Part shown: piece after piece, positions 44,774-55,033 of the stretch
Layout: each line of letters opens with the position of its first letter
Position numbering within the stretch: the stretch's first letter is position 1
Assembly: GCF_030012985.1 (NCBI RefSeq)
Contig: NZ_CP120233.1
Location: 5,327,001 to 5,391,000 of the forward strand
Length of the DNA stretch: 64,000 bases
Origin: Microbulbifer sp. VAAF005
GTDB lineage: Bacteria > Pseudomonadota > Gammaproteobacteria > Pseudomonadales > Cellvibrionaceae
Direction: 5' to 3'
Position numbers and translations under genes: made by a program
Notes under the pieces: generated by a model
What the model was told of the DNA's origin: nothing
Seen by the model: the letters and a program-made list of their open reading frames with translations, nothing else
The model's database searches: none

Positions 44774-45883
44774 ATGCGCTTTATCAGCCTTTGTCTTTTT
44801 ACAATGCTAGTGGTTGTTACAGGTTGTCACCGCCATCCACCAGAGAAAAAGCCCACACCAGTAGAAGTTTTTGTTGCCCGCACGCAAGACGCTGCAGCGG
44901 GTTATCCCTATTCTGCAGTTGTCAATCCTTATACACAAGTTGATGTGGCGTTTCGAGCTGAAGGCTATGTACGTGTGATTCCATCCCGAAAGGCGCTCGG
45001 ACAGACTCGTTTGCTGCAGGGAGGAGATTATGTAAAACGTCACGAGGTACTGGCTAAGATTGATGACGAGCAATATCGGGATCGCGTGGTGGAAGCAGCT
45101 GCAAACGTGAGTAAAGCTGAAGCGGAACGGCGTAAAGCTGATCTTAACTACAAAAGGGCAACTGCACTTTTTGCCACGGCTAGTATCACCGCTCCTGATT
45201 ATGATACAGCCAGGGAAGAGTATGAAATTGCACAGGCTACAGTCGTTGGCAGTAAGGCTCATTTAGACCGGGCAGAGGAAGAGTTGCGGGATACAGTGCT
45301 GCGATCCCCACTTACCGGAATTATCCTGCAGCGGAACATTGAAGTGGGCACATTAGTTCACACACAGTCGGTTGGTTACATTGTGGCTGATATCACTCGA
45401 GTGAAGGTTGTATTTTCTGTACCGGACTTGGTGTTGAGTTATGCCCCTCTAGGTAGTGTGGTGTCACTGCGTACGGAGTCATTACCAGATCTTACTTTCA
45501 AAGGGATGATCACTGAAGTTTCCCCTATGGCTGACCCTCGAACTCGGGTATTTGCAATTACGGTCACTGTTGATAATCCCAAGGCTCAGTTACGGGTAGG
45601 TATGATTATGTCTCTGGCATTGGACAAAATACCGATACCTCAAGATAGGGTCGTTATACCGCTTTCTTGTTTAGTTGCTCATCCGGGAAAAGCAAAAGGG
45701 TTTGCTGTATTTGTATTGGAGAGAGATGGAGAAGTTTTGCGAGCAAAGCTAAGAAAGGTACTCCCGGGACAGGTAACAGGCAACGATATTGTCATTATCC
45801 AGGGGGTTACGGAGGGCGAGGAAGTGGTTTCTACTGGTGCTGCTCAGCTCAGCAATGGGGAAGCCATAATAGTCGTGCCTTGA
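44774..45883 (+). CDS. RND efflux adaptor (membrane fusion) lipoprotein
   Basis: A 369-residue HlyD/AcrA-type periplasmic adaptor with a lipoprotein signal (MLVVVTGC, Cys about 18). The lipoyl halves lie around the hairpin: RVIPSRKALGQTRLLQGGDYV before, LRSPLTGIILQRNIEVGTLV after. The alpha-hairpin spans about residues 105-175 and the beta-barrel includes FSVPDLVLSYAPLGSVVSLR. It links the TolC-like channel to the RND pump, and lies between them with three- and ten-base gaps. Confidence 0.9.
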   Translation: MRFISLCLFTMLVVVTGCHRHPPEKKPTPVEVFVARTQDAAAGYPYSAVVNPYTQVDVAFRAEGYVRVIPSRKALGQTRLLQGGDYVKRHEVLAKIDDEQYRDRVVEAAANVSKAEAERRKADLNYKRATALFATASITAPDYDTAREEYEIAQATVVGSKAHLDRAEEELRDTVLRSPLTGIILQRNIEVGTLVHTQSVGYIVADITRVKVVFSVPDLVLSYAPLGSVVSLRTESLPDLTFKGMITEVSPMADPRTRVFAITVTVDNPKAQLRVGMIMSLALDKIPIPQDRVVIPLSCLVAHPGKAKGFAVFVLERDGEVLRAKLRKVLPGQVTGNDIVIIQGVTEGEEVVSTGAAQLSNGEAIIVVP

Positions 45884-45893
45884 GGACTAGGGG

Positions 45894-48800
45894 ATGGCAG
45901 ATCAGAAAGAAAAAAGACATGCAGAAATTGTTGAGGCGGAAAGTCACCACCGTTTCAATACTGCCCGTTTTTTTGTAGATAATCCGAGTATTTCGGCAGC
46001 ATTGCTGGTGACTTTCCTGATATGGGGGGTGGTTGCCTATCTATTCATGCCAAAAAGTAAAGATCCAGACATTCCTGTGCGTATTGCAATAGCGACGACT
46101 CATTGGCCAGGACAATCAGCTGTTAGGGTTGAGGAGTTAGTAACCCGGAAGGTGGAAGAAGCGATAGCGCAAAGTGAATATCTCCATGAGCCAGATTCGA
46201 GAACTTTTGGGATTAAATCCCTGACATTAAATGGCGTTTCTATGGTGCAAGCACAGTTGGCACCGAAAACTGATGCTACTAAAGCTTTTAATGACCTTAA
46301 CCTGAAGTTGATTGATGCCCAGCAGCAACTACCTTCTGGAGCCAGTAAAATTTCTCTGAATTCTGAGTTTGGTGATACAGCTGCAGTATTGCTTAGTGTG
46401 GCCAGTCCTCGAGCTGGACCAACTGAGATTACCTTGCGTGCGGAAGATATTAGGGAGGGAATATCTGAGATTCGCGGACAGGAATCAAATAGCGACAAGC
46501 GCGTAAGTATTGTTGTCGCCCTCCCTTTGTCCTTGGCTAATACATACTCTGCCACAGGATTATGGATATTTGCGAGTTGGCTTGAAGCGCAAGGTTATGG
46601 AACAGATTTTGAAGTTTTAAACGGGGCCGGCTATTTAGGGGTAGATTTCCTATCAGATAAAAGTAACGGCGAGTTGCTGGCGGCAACAAAACGCTATTTG
46701 TCTGATAAATTAAGTGCCCAGCGTTTTTTTCCGGATGCATGGGACCCTTTCGTAGTTCGCAATCTCGTCAATACCCGTGACCATTTAATGAAGGTTGCGG
46801 GAGCTAAATATAGTTATCGTCAGCTCGATGATTTTTCAGACCTTATCGCATCTAATATCAGAGCTATTCCAGAAGTAAAAAGGGTGGTAAGAACAGGTGT
46901 ACTCACTCAAGAAGTGAAACTGTTTTATTCCCAAGAGAGGTTGGCTTCCTATGGCCTGCGGCCTGATATGATCGCTCCGGTTCTAAATGCTCGTAATACA
47001 ACTATCCCCGGAGGTTCGATTATTGCGGATGACCTGGGTATAGCCATTATGCCCAGTGGTGAATTCACCAATCATGAGGAAATAGCTGACGTTCCTGTGA
47101 CACTGAGCGATACGGGGACGCCAGTGTACTTGCGGGGGATAGTTGATGTAATTATGGGGTACCAAAGTCCCCCCACTTTTAAATTACTATGTAAATAGGG
47201 ATGAGAATAGTGAGTGGCAGCGTAGCCGCAGCATTAACCTCTCAGTGCAGATGCTGGATGGTAGACAAATCGGAGAGCTCGGACGCAATGTCAGTGAAGT
47301 CCTAGAAAAAGTCAAAGTGGACCTGCCAAAAGACCTGATTATAGATCGAGTTTCTGATCAGCCACGGCAGGTACGAGAGAGTGTAAGTCTCTTTCTGGAA
47401 GCTTTGATTGAAGCAATTATTTTGGTCGTAATAATTGCATTTATCGGATTTTCCGATTGGCGATCTGCTGTGCTTTTAATGATATCCATACCCGTAACAT
47501 TGACAATGACCTTCGGGTTTATGCAGTTGTTGGGAATCGATATCCAGCAAGTGTCTATTGCGGCGCTGATTATCGCACTGGGGCTGTTGGTAGACGATCC
47601 TGTTGTAGCAAGCGATGCGATCAAACGGCAAATGGCATCTGGAAAACCCTCTATTATTGCAGCTTGGTTGGGGCCAACTTTGCTAGCCAAGGCCATTTTT
47701 TTTGCAACTCTAACCAATATTGTTGCATATCTTCCATTCCTATTGCTGACGGGTAATCAGGGTGATTTTCTGCATAGCCTTCCTATTGTTATGGTATGCG
47801 CTTTGGTTGCATCCCGCATAGTATCTATGACATTTATTCCTTTTCTAGGTAACACGTTGTTACGCCCTCCTCAACAAGTGGAGCAAAGTTTGGAAGTTAG
47901 GCGAAAAGAGGGGCTTACAGGGCGTTATTATCGCGCGGCAGATTGGGCGATCAGTAATAGAAAGATTGTACTGTTTATTGCCCTGGGATTGCTTGTGCTA
48001 GGTGTTGTTATAAAAAGCCAGTTGAGGAATGCATTTTTTCCTGCAGATGTTCAGTATCTCTTTTATGTTGATGTTTGGTTGCAAAATGATGCGAGTATTG
48101 ATGCAACAGACAATGTTGCAAAAGTAGCGGAAGAGATAATTAGGGAGACTATTGAGGAGTATGAAAAGAAACATATAAAAGATAGTGATAAACCCATTTT
48201 GGAGGGAATTAGTAGTACTTTGGGTGGTGGAGCACCGCGTTTTTGGTACACCGCCAACCCTCAGCAAAAGCAGCCGAATTATGGGCAGATAATAGTTCGA
48301 TTAAGCAATAAATATTTGACTCCTATTTTGATTCCACTCATTCAAAGCGCCCTTTCTGAACGTATTCCAGGGGCGGGGTTGGACGTTCGGCAGCTGCAGA
48401 CAAGCACAGTTGAGCACCCTGTTGAGATAAGGGTTTCGGGACGCGTAGCCGTTGGGTCTCTTGAGGAAGAGAAGGATATTTCACTCCTGAGAGAATACGC
48501 TGCAAAAGTTAAAGAAATTGTTGAAAAGTCTCCCTACGCTCGTGTAGTTCGTGCAGATTGGGCAGGAAAAAGCTTAGTGCTAAATATGAATGTGTTGGAA
48601 GACAGGGCTGAGATGTCAGGAGTAACCAATGCTGATATCGCGATAGCATCATCTTCCGGCTTTAATGGTTCTACTGTGGATACTTTACGGCAGGGAGATA
48701 AAGAAATTCCCATCGTAGCGCAACTGCGCCTGGCGGAGCGCGGACAATTGGAAGATGTCAATAATTTGTATGTATTTGCATCTGATAGCGATATTCATAT

Positions 48801-49572
48801 TCCCTTGCGACAAGTGGCAACTACTTCAATTTTGTTCTCGACAGAACGAATCTATCGGTTGGAGAAATTTCGTACGATTACTGTCTATGCATTTCCATAC
48901 GCAGGATTTATTTCATCAGATATAGTGGCGGGTATTCAGGAAGAGTTGGATGAATTCTCTGAATCCCTGCCTGCCGGATATCAACTGCAAATATCTGGAG
49001 ATGCAGCCAGTACTCGACATGGGTTCTTACAGTTGCTGATGATTATGGCTGTCTCCTCTAGTGCAATATTTCTCGCTCTGGTATTCCAGTTCAGCAGTCT
49101 GATAAAACCGCTAGTAGTATTTGCTACTGTCCCTTTGGGTATGGTAGGAGCACTTGCTGCATTATTTATTTCCGGGCAACCATTTGGCTTCATGGCATTT
49201 CTGGGGATCGTGAGCCTTATTGGGGTTATTGTAAGTCACATTATCGTGTTGTTTGACTTTATAGAAGTGCGCCATGCCGCTGGAGATTCATTTCGTCAGG
49301 CTCTACTGGACGCGGGAATCCTGAGGTTGCGCCCCATCCTTATCACTATTGCTGCGACAACTTTTGCTTTAATTCCCTTAGCTATTCATGGTGGCCCTCT
49401 ATGGCGGCCATTATGTTTTGCGCAAATTGGAGGACTTATCCTGGCTACTTTTGGGACCTTATTTTTGGTGCCGGTTATATATACAACTATGGTAGAGGAT
49501 TTAAAGTGGATAAAGTGGGTTGAACAAGCGCCAAAAAAAGGCAGTGATCCCAGTGATTTGGTAACTACCTGA
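45894..49572 (+). pseudogene. RND efflux pump inner-membrane subunit, frame broken as read
   Basis: A long RND transporter (HAE1-like), about 1,225 residues when repaired, driven by the proton gradient. The first frame (45894-47198) covers helix 1 and the porter domain. The second (open through 47245 to 49572) covers the rest, including the proton-relay pair in ALGLLVDDPVVASDAIK and the C-terminal helices. The frame is lost between GYQSPPT and LNYYVNRDEN, next to a C6 (47169-47174) and a T4 (47177-47180) run. Changing that length by one or two bases rejoins them. An extra segment of about 150 residues in the first periplasmic loop (after SVASPRAGP) marks a subgroup of larger pumps. The substrate is unknown, and no regulator is adjacent. 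Confidence 0.88.
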
Positions 49573-49816
49573 GGCGAGTTAACTACCCTGGTCTTGTTCT
49601 ACTGACGGGGTATTTTCTCTGAGGATGGGTAGGGCTTCGTAACTTGGTGGCTCTTGTAGGCGAAAATATTACAGGTAAGAAAGTTACATTTCTAGCGAAT
49701 TGACTTTTATTAATTATCAAGACTTCGTTTTGAGAATTGTCACTTAATACAGCGCAGTGGGATAGCTAAAAGGCTATGTTTTGATCCCGTAATCGCGAAA
49801 AATAGCAGGGATCTAA

Positions 49817-50095
49817 ATGCGTCTACTAATGAAAGTCTTGATACCGGTTAAGGCCGGCAATAAGTCTATTACTGACAATAGCATGTCTGTCGCCATGAAC
49901 GACTTTATTGCCACAGCAAATCCAGAAGCCTCTTACTTCTTCCTGGAGCATGGTAAGCGCGCAGCGCTTTTTATCTTTGAGGAAAATTGCCAAGATCAGT
50001 TAATGACCTACAATGAAAAATTTTTTGCAGCCTTTGATGCTGAAATTTGGATAACCCCAACCTTAAATCTTAAAGAGTTACAGCTGAACTTATAG
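49817..50095 (+). CDS. Small hypothetical protein
   Basis: A 92-residue cytoplasmic protein starting MRLLMKVLIPVKAGNKSI with a compact alpha/beta pattern (ALFIFEENCQDQLMTYNEKFF, AEIWITPTLNLKELQLNL). It resembles small DUF3303-like proteins of the ferredoxin-like fold, but the match is weak. No partner gene is nearby. Confidence 0.5.
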   Translation: MRLLMKVLIPVKAGNKSITDNSMSVAMNDFIATANPEASYFFLEHGKRAALFIFEENCQDQLMTYNEKFFAAFDAEIWITPTLNLKELQLNL

Positions 50096-50315
50096 GCAGA
50101 TATTCATGTTCTATTTCTTTCAGTTTGATAGCGGCTTGTTATATTAATGAGGTTTCTTCTATGTAGCTCTACGATAGAATTAATTGATGATTTTACCTGA
50201 GGATAGTTAAAAACCTATGTTCTGGGTGTGCCCAAGTGGGTAAGTGATACCAGTCCCCAAAATGAAAAATTATTTTGCTATGCCAAGACGTGGGATGATG
50301 AGAGTTTAACGTTCG

Positions 50316-51206
50316 ATGAGAACCTTGTTTGAGAACGTATTTGAGGTTGTTGCTCCCGTATTTATCTGTGTTCTTATTGGGTACCTGTTCGCAGCGAGTA
50401 AGCAAGAGCTAAACTCTAGAATGGTATCTAAATTAATGGCCCATATTGGTTATCCTGCGTTGATATTGGATCATATGTTGGGGCAGACGATAGTTCTGGA
50501 TAAATTTCTGTGGGTGTTGCTGGCGGCCTTTCTAATGTATTCTCTTATGTCGGTGCTAGCCCTCCTGTTTTTATCATTGTTTCGGCAGAATATACGTACT
50601 TACTTTTCTTGTTTAAGTATGAATAATGTGGGCAATATTGGCCTGGCAGTATGTGCACTGGCATTCGGGCACTCGGGAGTTCTTTACGGGATTGCATTTG
50701 TTGTAGTGGGAATGATCTTCTTTTTTGTTGTTGCTCCTGGAGTAACCTCTGGTAGCTGGTCTGTTAAGGAAATTGTACTTAGTCCGGCAATTTATAGTGT
50801 GGTTTTTTCTATAGTTGCACTGATTTTTAATATAAGCTTGCCACAGGCCGTTATGTCCTCCCTTAATATACTGGGGGGTATGGCGATCCCACTAATGTTG
50901 GTGACACTAGGGCATAGCTTAGCCCAGATTAAACTGAGCGACACTAGGGTTGGAATTATCTTTGCTATTGGCCATGTGATTCTCGGGGGAACTACTGCGC
51001 TTGTTTTGACAAACATTTTTAATTTTGTCGGTGCTATGCGAGGAGTGCTTATTTTGCAATGCCTGATGCCCTGCGCGGTTAGTACTTACCTTTGGATATC
51101 CATTTATCGCCCCCAGGATTCGGCCAAGATATCCGGTATTATCTTCCTCTCAACTCTTATGAGTATTTTCATTCTGCCTATTGTGCTAACTTATTGGGTG
51201 CAATAA
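50316..51206 (+). CDS. AEC family transporter (auxin efflux carrier-like permease)
   Basis: A 296-residue inner-membrane carrier with about ten helices in two five-helix halves. Family features include VFEVVAPVFICVLIGYLFA at the start, the central SMNNVGNIGLAVCALAFGHSG near residue 105 and CLMPCAVSTYLW near residue 248. Bacterial members carry malonate, malate or similar organic acids. The substrate here is unknown. Monocistronic. Confidence 0.88.
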   Translation: MRTLFENVFEVVAPVFICVLIGYLFAASKQELNSRMVSKLMAHIGYPALILDHMLGQTIVLDKFLWVLLAAFLMYSLMSVLALLFLSLFRQNIRTYFSCLSMNNVGNIGLAVCALAFGHSGVLYGIAFVVVGMIFFFVVAPGVTSGSWSVKEIVLSPAIYSVVFSIVALIFNISLPQAVMSSLNILGGMAIPLMLVTLGHSLAQIKLSDTRVGIIFAIGHVILGGTTALVLTNIFNFVGAMRGVLILQCLMPCAVSTYLWISIYRPQDSAKISGIIFLSTLMSIFILPIVLTYWVQ

Positions 51207-51325
51207 GTGTATTCAGATTTGGGATTTGTAGTCTAATTCACTAGACTTCGTAAGCTCTTTTATTTGGTTGTATGATATGGAATCAGCCGTCATAAATAGA
51301 TGGTTTAGGGAGGTTTCATCACTCA

Positions 51326-51865
51326 ATGCCAAAGCAATTCTCGGTCAACCTCCCGTTTTGGGTGTTGTTAATTATAGTATTTTTCCTGCCGGTGATTCCG
51401 TCTTTTGTTTTTGCAAATTACCCTTCCGACATTTTTTCCATTAGCACGGGTGACCGTCAGTATACAGATGGTGAACTTTTGGATGCTGTATTTTTTCCAG
51501 TAACCTATTTGGATAGCGCTGGAGACAAGCAGGGGCGTACTGATAGGAAAGTCCAGACTCCACCAATTCGCCACTTTGAAGGGGCTACCGCTAAGAACTT
51601 CAAGGAGAAGATGGCGCATAAAAAATATCACCAGATTTGTGACCGCAAGTCACCTCAGGGATTGCAGCCTTGTGAGGAAGCGAATTGGAAGTTCAAGCAA
51701 GCGAAAGCCTGCCTGCAGGCCAGGGAGGCCTGGGAGGCTCAATGGGGCAGGCCTGATACTTATGCCCCTCATGAGAGGGCCTTGAGTAATGTCAGGGCCA
51801 GGCTTAGGAATGCTAGCGCTGACAGAGAGCGATTTTGTGGTATGGATCAAAGGCAGGATAATTAA
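51326..51865 (+). CDS. Exported protein with a Cys-rich toxin-like C-terminal domain
   Basis: A 179-residue protein with a hydrophobic N-terminal segment (about residues 9-31; signal or anchor). The C-terminal domain (about residues 98-173) has the pattern KYHQICDRKSPQGLQPCEEANW, KACLQAREAWEAQWG, HERALSNVRARL, ERFC. This spacing of Cys, Trp and His resembles the novel-toxin-16 type domain of polymorphic toxins, which is inference from memory of the family. No immunity gene is evident next to it. Confidence 0.5.
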   Translation: MPKQFSVNLPFWVLLIIVFFLPVIPSFVFANYPSDIFSISTGDRQYTDGELLDAVFFPVTYLDSAGDKQGRTDRKVQTPPIRHFEGATAKNFKEKMAHKKYHQICDRKSPQGLQPCEEANWKFKQAKACLQAREAWEAQWGRPDTYAPHERALSNVRARLRNASADRERFCGMDQRQDN

Positions 51866-51964
51866 TACCAGCGTTATTCTGGTGACTGTTCAGTTTTGCA
51901 TTTTGGTTGATAAGATCCTTATGACTAGAAAGGTGTGTCGAAATGGCAGTCGGTGTAAACTAAC

Positions 51965-52963
51965 GTGAATTCTTCAGCAAAAAATAGGCTTTCTTTGAAA
52001 GGACGTATATTGCTAACCGGTGCCAGCGGTTTTGTTGGGGCTGCTCTCTTGTCACAGCTTCGTAAAGAAGACTATACGGTCCTGCCAGTGTATCGCCGCA
52101 AGGTTGAGGGTGGTTTTGAGATCGGTGATCTGTCAAGCAATACAGATTGGGGTGATGCGCTGGTTGATATAGATACGGTCATTCACACTGCTGCGCGTGT
52201 CCATGTGATGGAAGAGACTTCGGCTGATCCCTTAGCCGAATTTCGGCGAGTGAATGTTGAGGGCACTATCAAGTTGGCACAGCAGGCGGCTTCAGCTGGT
52301 GTCAGACGCTTTATTTACCTTAGCTCCATTAAAGTTAATGGCGAGTCCACCGACAATCGTGCCCCATTTAGTGCGGATGAGCAGTGCGATCCCACCGACC
52401 CCTATGGGCTTTCAAAGAAGGAAGCTGAAGATGGGCTGCTCGAGTTGGCTGGCACTACTGGAATGGAAGTAGTTGTTATTCGCCCTCCTTTAGTCTACGG
52501 CCCCGGTGTAAAGGCGAATTTCCAATCGATGATGAGTTGGCTCATAAAGGGCGTTCCTTTGCCGTTGGGTGCAATCAACAATCGCCGTAGTTTAGTGTCT
52601 ATCGGTAATCTAATAGACTTGATATGTGTATGTATTTGCCACCCAAATGCGGCAAATCAGGTGTTTCTTGTATCTGATGATATGGATATATCTGTCACAG
52701 ATTTGTTGCGTGGCTTATCTCATGCTCTGGGGTGTAATACCCCGCTAATACCAGTTCCCCAGCTCGCGCTTACCAGTGCGCTAAAGCTGATAGGAAAGGG
52801 GGCTGTCGCTGAGCGTCTGTGCGGCTCCCTGCAGTTAGATATTGCTAAAACCAAAGAGCAGCTGGACTGGACTCCCCCAGTGGCCCTGGGGGAAGGGTTG
52901 GCCAACACGGCTCAGGCATATTGCCAGGCTAGGGCTCCAGAACCTGCTCAGAAGAGCACTTAG
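51965..52963 (+). CDS. NAD-dependent epimerase/dehydratase (extended SDR)
   Basis: A 332-residue extended short-chain dehydrogenase of the sugar-nucleotide epimerase type. The NAD motif is LTGASGFVGAALL (about residues 18-30), the catalytic Ser is in IYLSSIKVNGE near residue 117 and the YxxxK pair is YGLSKKEAE near residue 150. A family piece, RPPLVYGPGVKANFQ, follows. It starts at GTG (51965); no ATG start in frame is available nearby. Such enzymes act on UDP-sugars of polysaccharides, but no glycan cluster surrounds it. Confidence 0.82.
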   Translation: MNSSAKNRLSLKGRILLTGASGFVGAALLSQLRKEDYTVLPVYRRKVEGGFEIGDLSSNTDWGDALVDIDTVIHTAARVHVMEETSADPLAEFRRVNVEGTIKLAQQAASAGVRRFIYLSSIKVNGESTDNRAPFSADEQCDPTDPYGLSKKEAEDGLLELAGTTGMEVVVIRPPLVYGPGVKANFQSMMSWLIKGVPLPLGAINNRRSLVSIGNLIDLICVCICHPNAANQVFLVSDDMDISVTDLLRGLSHALGCNTPLIPVPQLALTSALKLIGKGAVAERLCGSLQLDIAKTKEQLDWTPPVALGEGLANTAQAYCQARAPEPAQKST

Positions 52964-52993
52964 TTAGTAGTTTATCCCTACAGAGAGGGGGCT

Positions 52994-53545
52994 CTACCCC
53001 TCATAGTTTACAACCGCTGCGTAAAATCCAAGTAGATAGTTGGCTGGAACCTCAATAGTAGAGCTGTGTCCAGACTTTGCTCTCAATTTGAGTTTGAGCT
53101 TGTCCCGATTGCGCACTGAAGCCAGTATTTGCTCTTCGGTGAGTGCGATATCCAGAGCTTCTTCGAGCATACACTCATTGCCGCTGACACACTGAAGGAC
53201 ACTCTTGTTAATAGGAGCGGTTTCTACTGGCTGTCCACCACTTAATTCTGCAGATTCATAGTGACGCCACGCTCTGCGGTAAGTGATAAAGACCTGAAGG
53301 TGGTACTTGGTTGGCTCGTTGTCGGTAGGATCGAAGGCACGGAGATTATAATAGTAGAGGTTTAAGTCGGAGCCATCAGTAGTTGCTTGCAATTTTGGCC
53401 CCGAAAATTGGGTGCCGGAATTTTCTTTATCCGCTTGGATAGAGACTGCCTCCCGGACTTCCCCTGCTGTTCTTTGTGAAAGGTGAGTGACGGAGCTGCA
53501 GCCAGCTAACAAAATTACTGCCAGAGTAAGTGTGATTTTGGTCAT
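52994..53545 (-). CDS. Hypothetical lipoprotein
   Basis: A 183-residue lipoprotein with signal and lipobox LLAGCSS (Cys about 16). The body is a single beta-rich domain (LQATTDGSDLNLYYYNLRAFD, YHLQVFITYRRAWRHYESAEL). It has a Cys pair (LQCVSGNECML) that may form a disulfide. It probably sits in the outer or inner membrane facing the periplasm. No family recognised. A phage relic starts just upstream in the opposite direction. Confidence 0.65.
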   Translation of the reverse strand: MTKITLTLAVILLAGCSSVTHLSQRTAGEVREAVSIQADKENSGTQFSGPKLQATTDGSDLNLYYYNLRAFDPTDNEPTKYHLQVFITYRRAWRHYESAELSGGQPVETAPINKSVLQCVSGNECMLEEALDIALTEEQILASVRNRDKLKLKLRAKSGHSSTIEVPANYLLGFYAAVVNYEG

Positions 53546-53574
53546 GGGCCTTCCCTGTTTTCTTTACACTTCTT

Positions 53575-54570
53575 TTAGAGGGGGAGTATCGCATAGTTGG
53601 GGGGTGGCTGGAACTTTACCTCCATGCCGGCAATGAGCGTGGGGCCTTTGGTTTTCCTCAACCGGGCACAGTGGTTGAAATAGATTTCGCCTATGGCCGG
53701 GCGGATAAACCATTTATTCGCACGGTGTTATCGCATGGGGTAGGGCTCCCAGCGCTCGACCGTGAAGATTTAATTTGGCAGCAATGCGACTCTGTGCTGC
53801 AAAAGGTTGACGCCAGCGCAGAATGGAGTCGGGAAACGTACGGTGATATATGCGAGAAATCACTACGCAGAATTACAGAGGCTGCTGAAGTTAAAGCGAG
53901 CTGCGATAGCGAACACCGACAAGTGCGGGAACATTCCGTAGAATAGGTGGTGAACAAAATTATCGGCGGTACCGGCAAGAAGCAGGGAGCCGCTATCGTT
54001 AAGGGCTTTAAGCGGCTATTCGGTGAGGACTCACCGGAATTTGGAGCCCTGCGGCAGTCTGCCTTTATGAATATTTTCGGTCCAGCCTTTAAGGTGGCAG
54101 AAGATGGCAGTTTGCAATTATCCAAGGGTAATTATATTAACCGGCTATCCGACCAGCTAAAGAATAATGAGAGTAATCTGCGGGCATAGTTCAATGAGTC
54201 TGAGGTGGGCCGCTGGAATAAATTTGCCGGCGAGCTTCGAAAACTTCAGGAGGATGTGCGCAAGAAAAACTTCTCAGGTTCCGCGTACCACCTGGCCGGG
54301 CCGATGAGCGCACTGGTAGATAAGGTTGGCATTATTGCTCAATGGCTACCTTTTATGCGCGAGGGGGCAGAGAGTGTGAGCAAGAGTCGTCGTTGGCGAG
54401 ACCTGAAAAAGAACGGCCTGGCTGAGGGTGATTTCACTGTATCCAATGATACCGCCACCTTGCTTGGTGTTTTACTGGGTGGTGCTCCGGTGCTCTCTGG
54501 AGTATCACCGGCACTGCTGTTAAGTGAGGATGATGAGCCTCGCAATCAGGGAGTCTTAGCTTTTAAATAA
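53575..54570 (+). pseudogene. Decayed phage gene(s), frame interrupted by two amber codons
   Basis: One reading frame runs from about 53575 to TAA near 54570 but is stopped twice by TAG, at 53944-53946 and 54187-54189. The first part (LEGEYRIVGGWLELYLHAG, GTVVEIDFAYGRADKPFIR) resembles a phage baseplate or tail protein. The rest (GFKRLFGEDSPEFGALRQSA, SEVGRWNKFAGELRKL, AYHLAGPMSALVDK) resembles C-terminal parts of large phage structural or DNA-ejection proteins. I infer a deletion joined two phage genes and point mutations followed. No other phage genes surround it. Confidence 0.55.
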
Positions 54571-54900
54571 CTTCCCCCTCCCCCAGTGCCAGTTAACCCA
54601 CCTAAAGGTGCTCAACAGTCCCGTGCAGGTGTATGCGGATGATGATAATCCGGCTTGATAGGTCGGGGGCGGCCATCCTCGGCACAGCCGTTTACCGGCA
54701 GCCAACTTGGGCGGAGTAGTAGCAAAAATGATAAGTGGGCTGTATTGGGGAGCCAGGGGTTTCTAAAAGCTTAGAAGATGGGCGTTGGAAAACACCCTGA
54801 AGGCAGTATGTACTCTATAGTATTTGTCAGAGCTTTTTAAGTTATTGAAAAATATGGTTTTTCTTGGGTGGTATGGCTGTGATCAGTGACGATTGAATGC
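54571..54900. other. Intergenic region after the phage relic
   Basis: About 330 bases without a credible gene. It probably contains further phage-relic sequence too decayed to recognise. Confidence 0.4.
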
Positions 54901-54937
54901 CGGGAAACTTGTATTATGTGGACTATATGCCACTTTA

Positions 54938-54997
54938 TTTAGGGTAAAACCTAAAATTAGATTTTTACGTTGACTTACTCTAGGCAAGGCCTAAACT
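54938..54997 (+). promoter_or_regulatory. Promoter and two operator-like palindromes upstream of the Fic gene
   Basis: Two similar inverted repeats: TTTAGG-N6-CCTAAA at 54938-54955 and TCTAGG-N5-CCTAAA at 54979-54995. The second overlaps a candidate promoter, TTGACT (54970-54975) and TAAACT (54992-54997) spaced by 16 bases. A TTTTACGTT direct repeat lies on either side (near 54963 and 55010). This suggests a dimeric repressor binding the promoter. Confidence 0.5.
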
Positions 54998-55033
54998 AAA
55001 GTATAAAATTTTACGTTTAGAACTATCCATATT

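Noticed and set aside
53944..54189. Amber codons as evidence of an alternative genetic code
   Set aside because: Neighbouring genes end with TAG normally (for example greB and the Gfo/Idh gene), and the frame appears to join two unrelated phage proteins, so decay is likelier.
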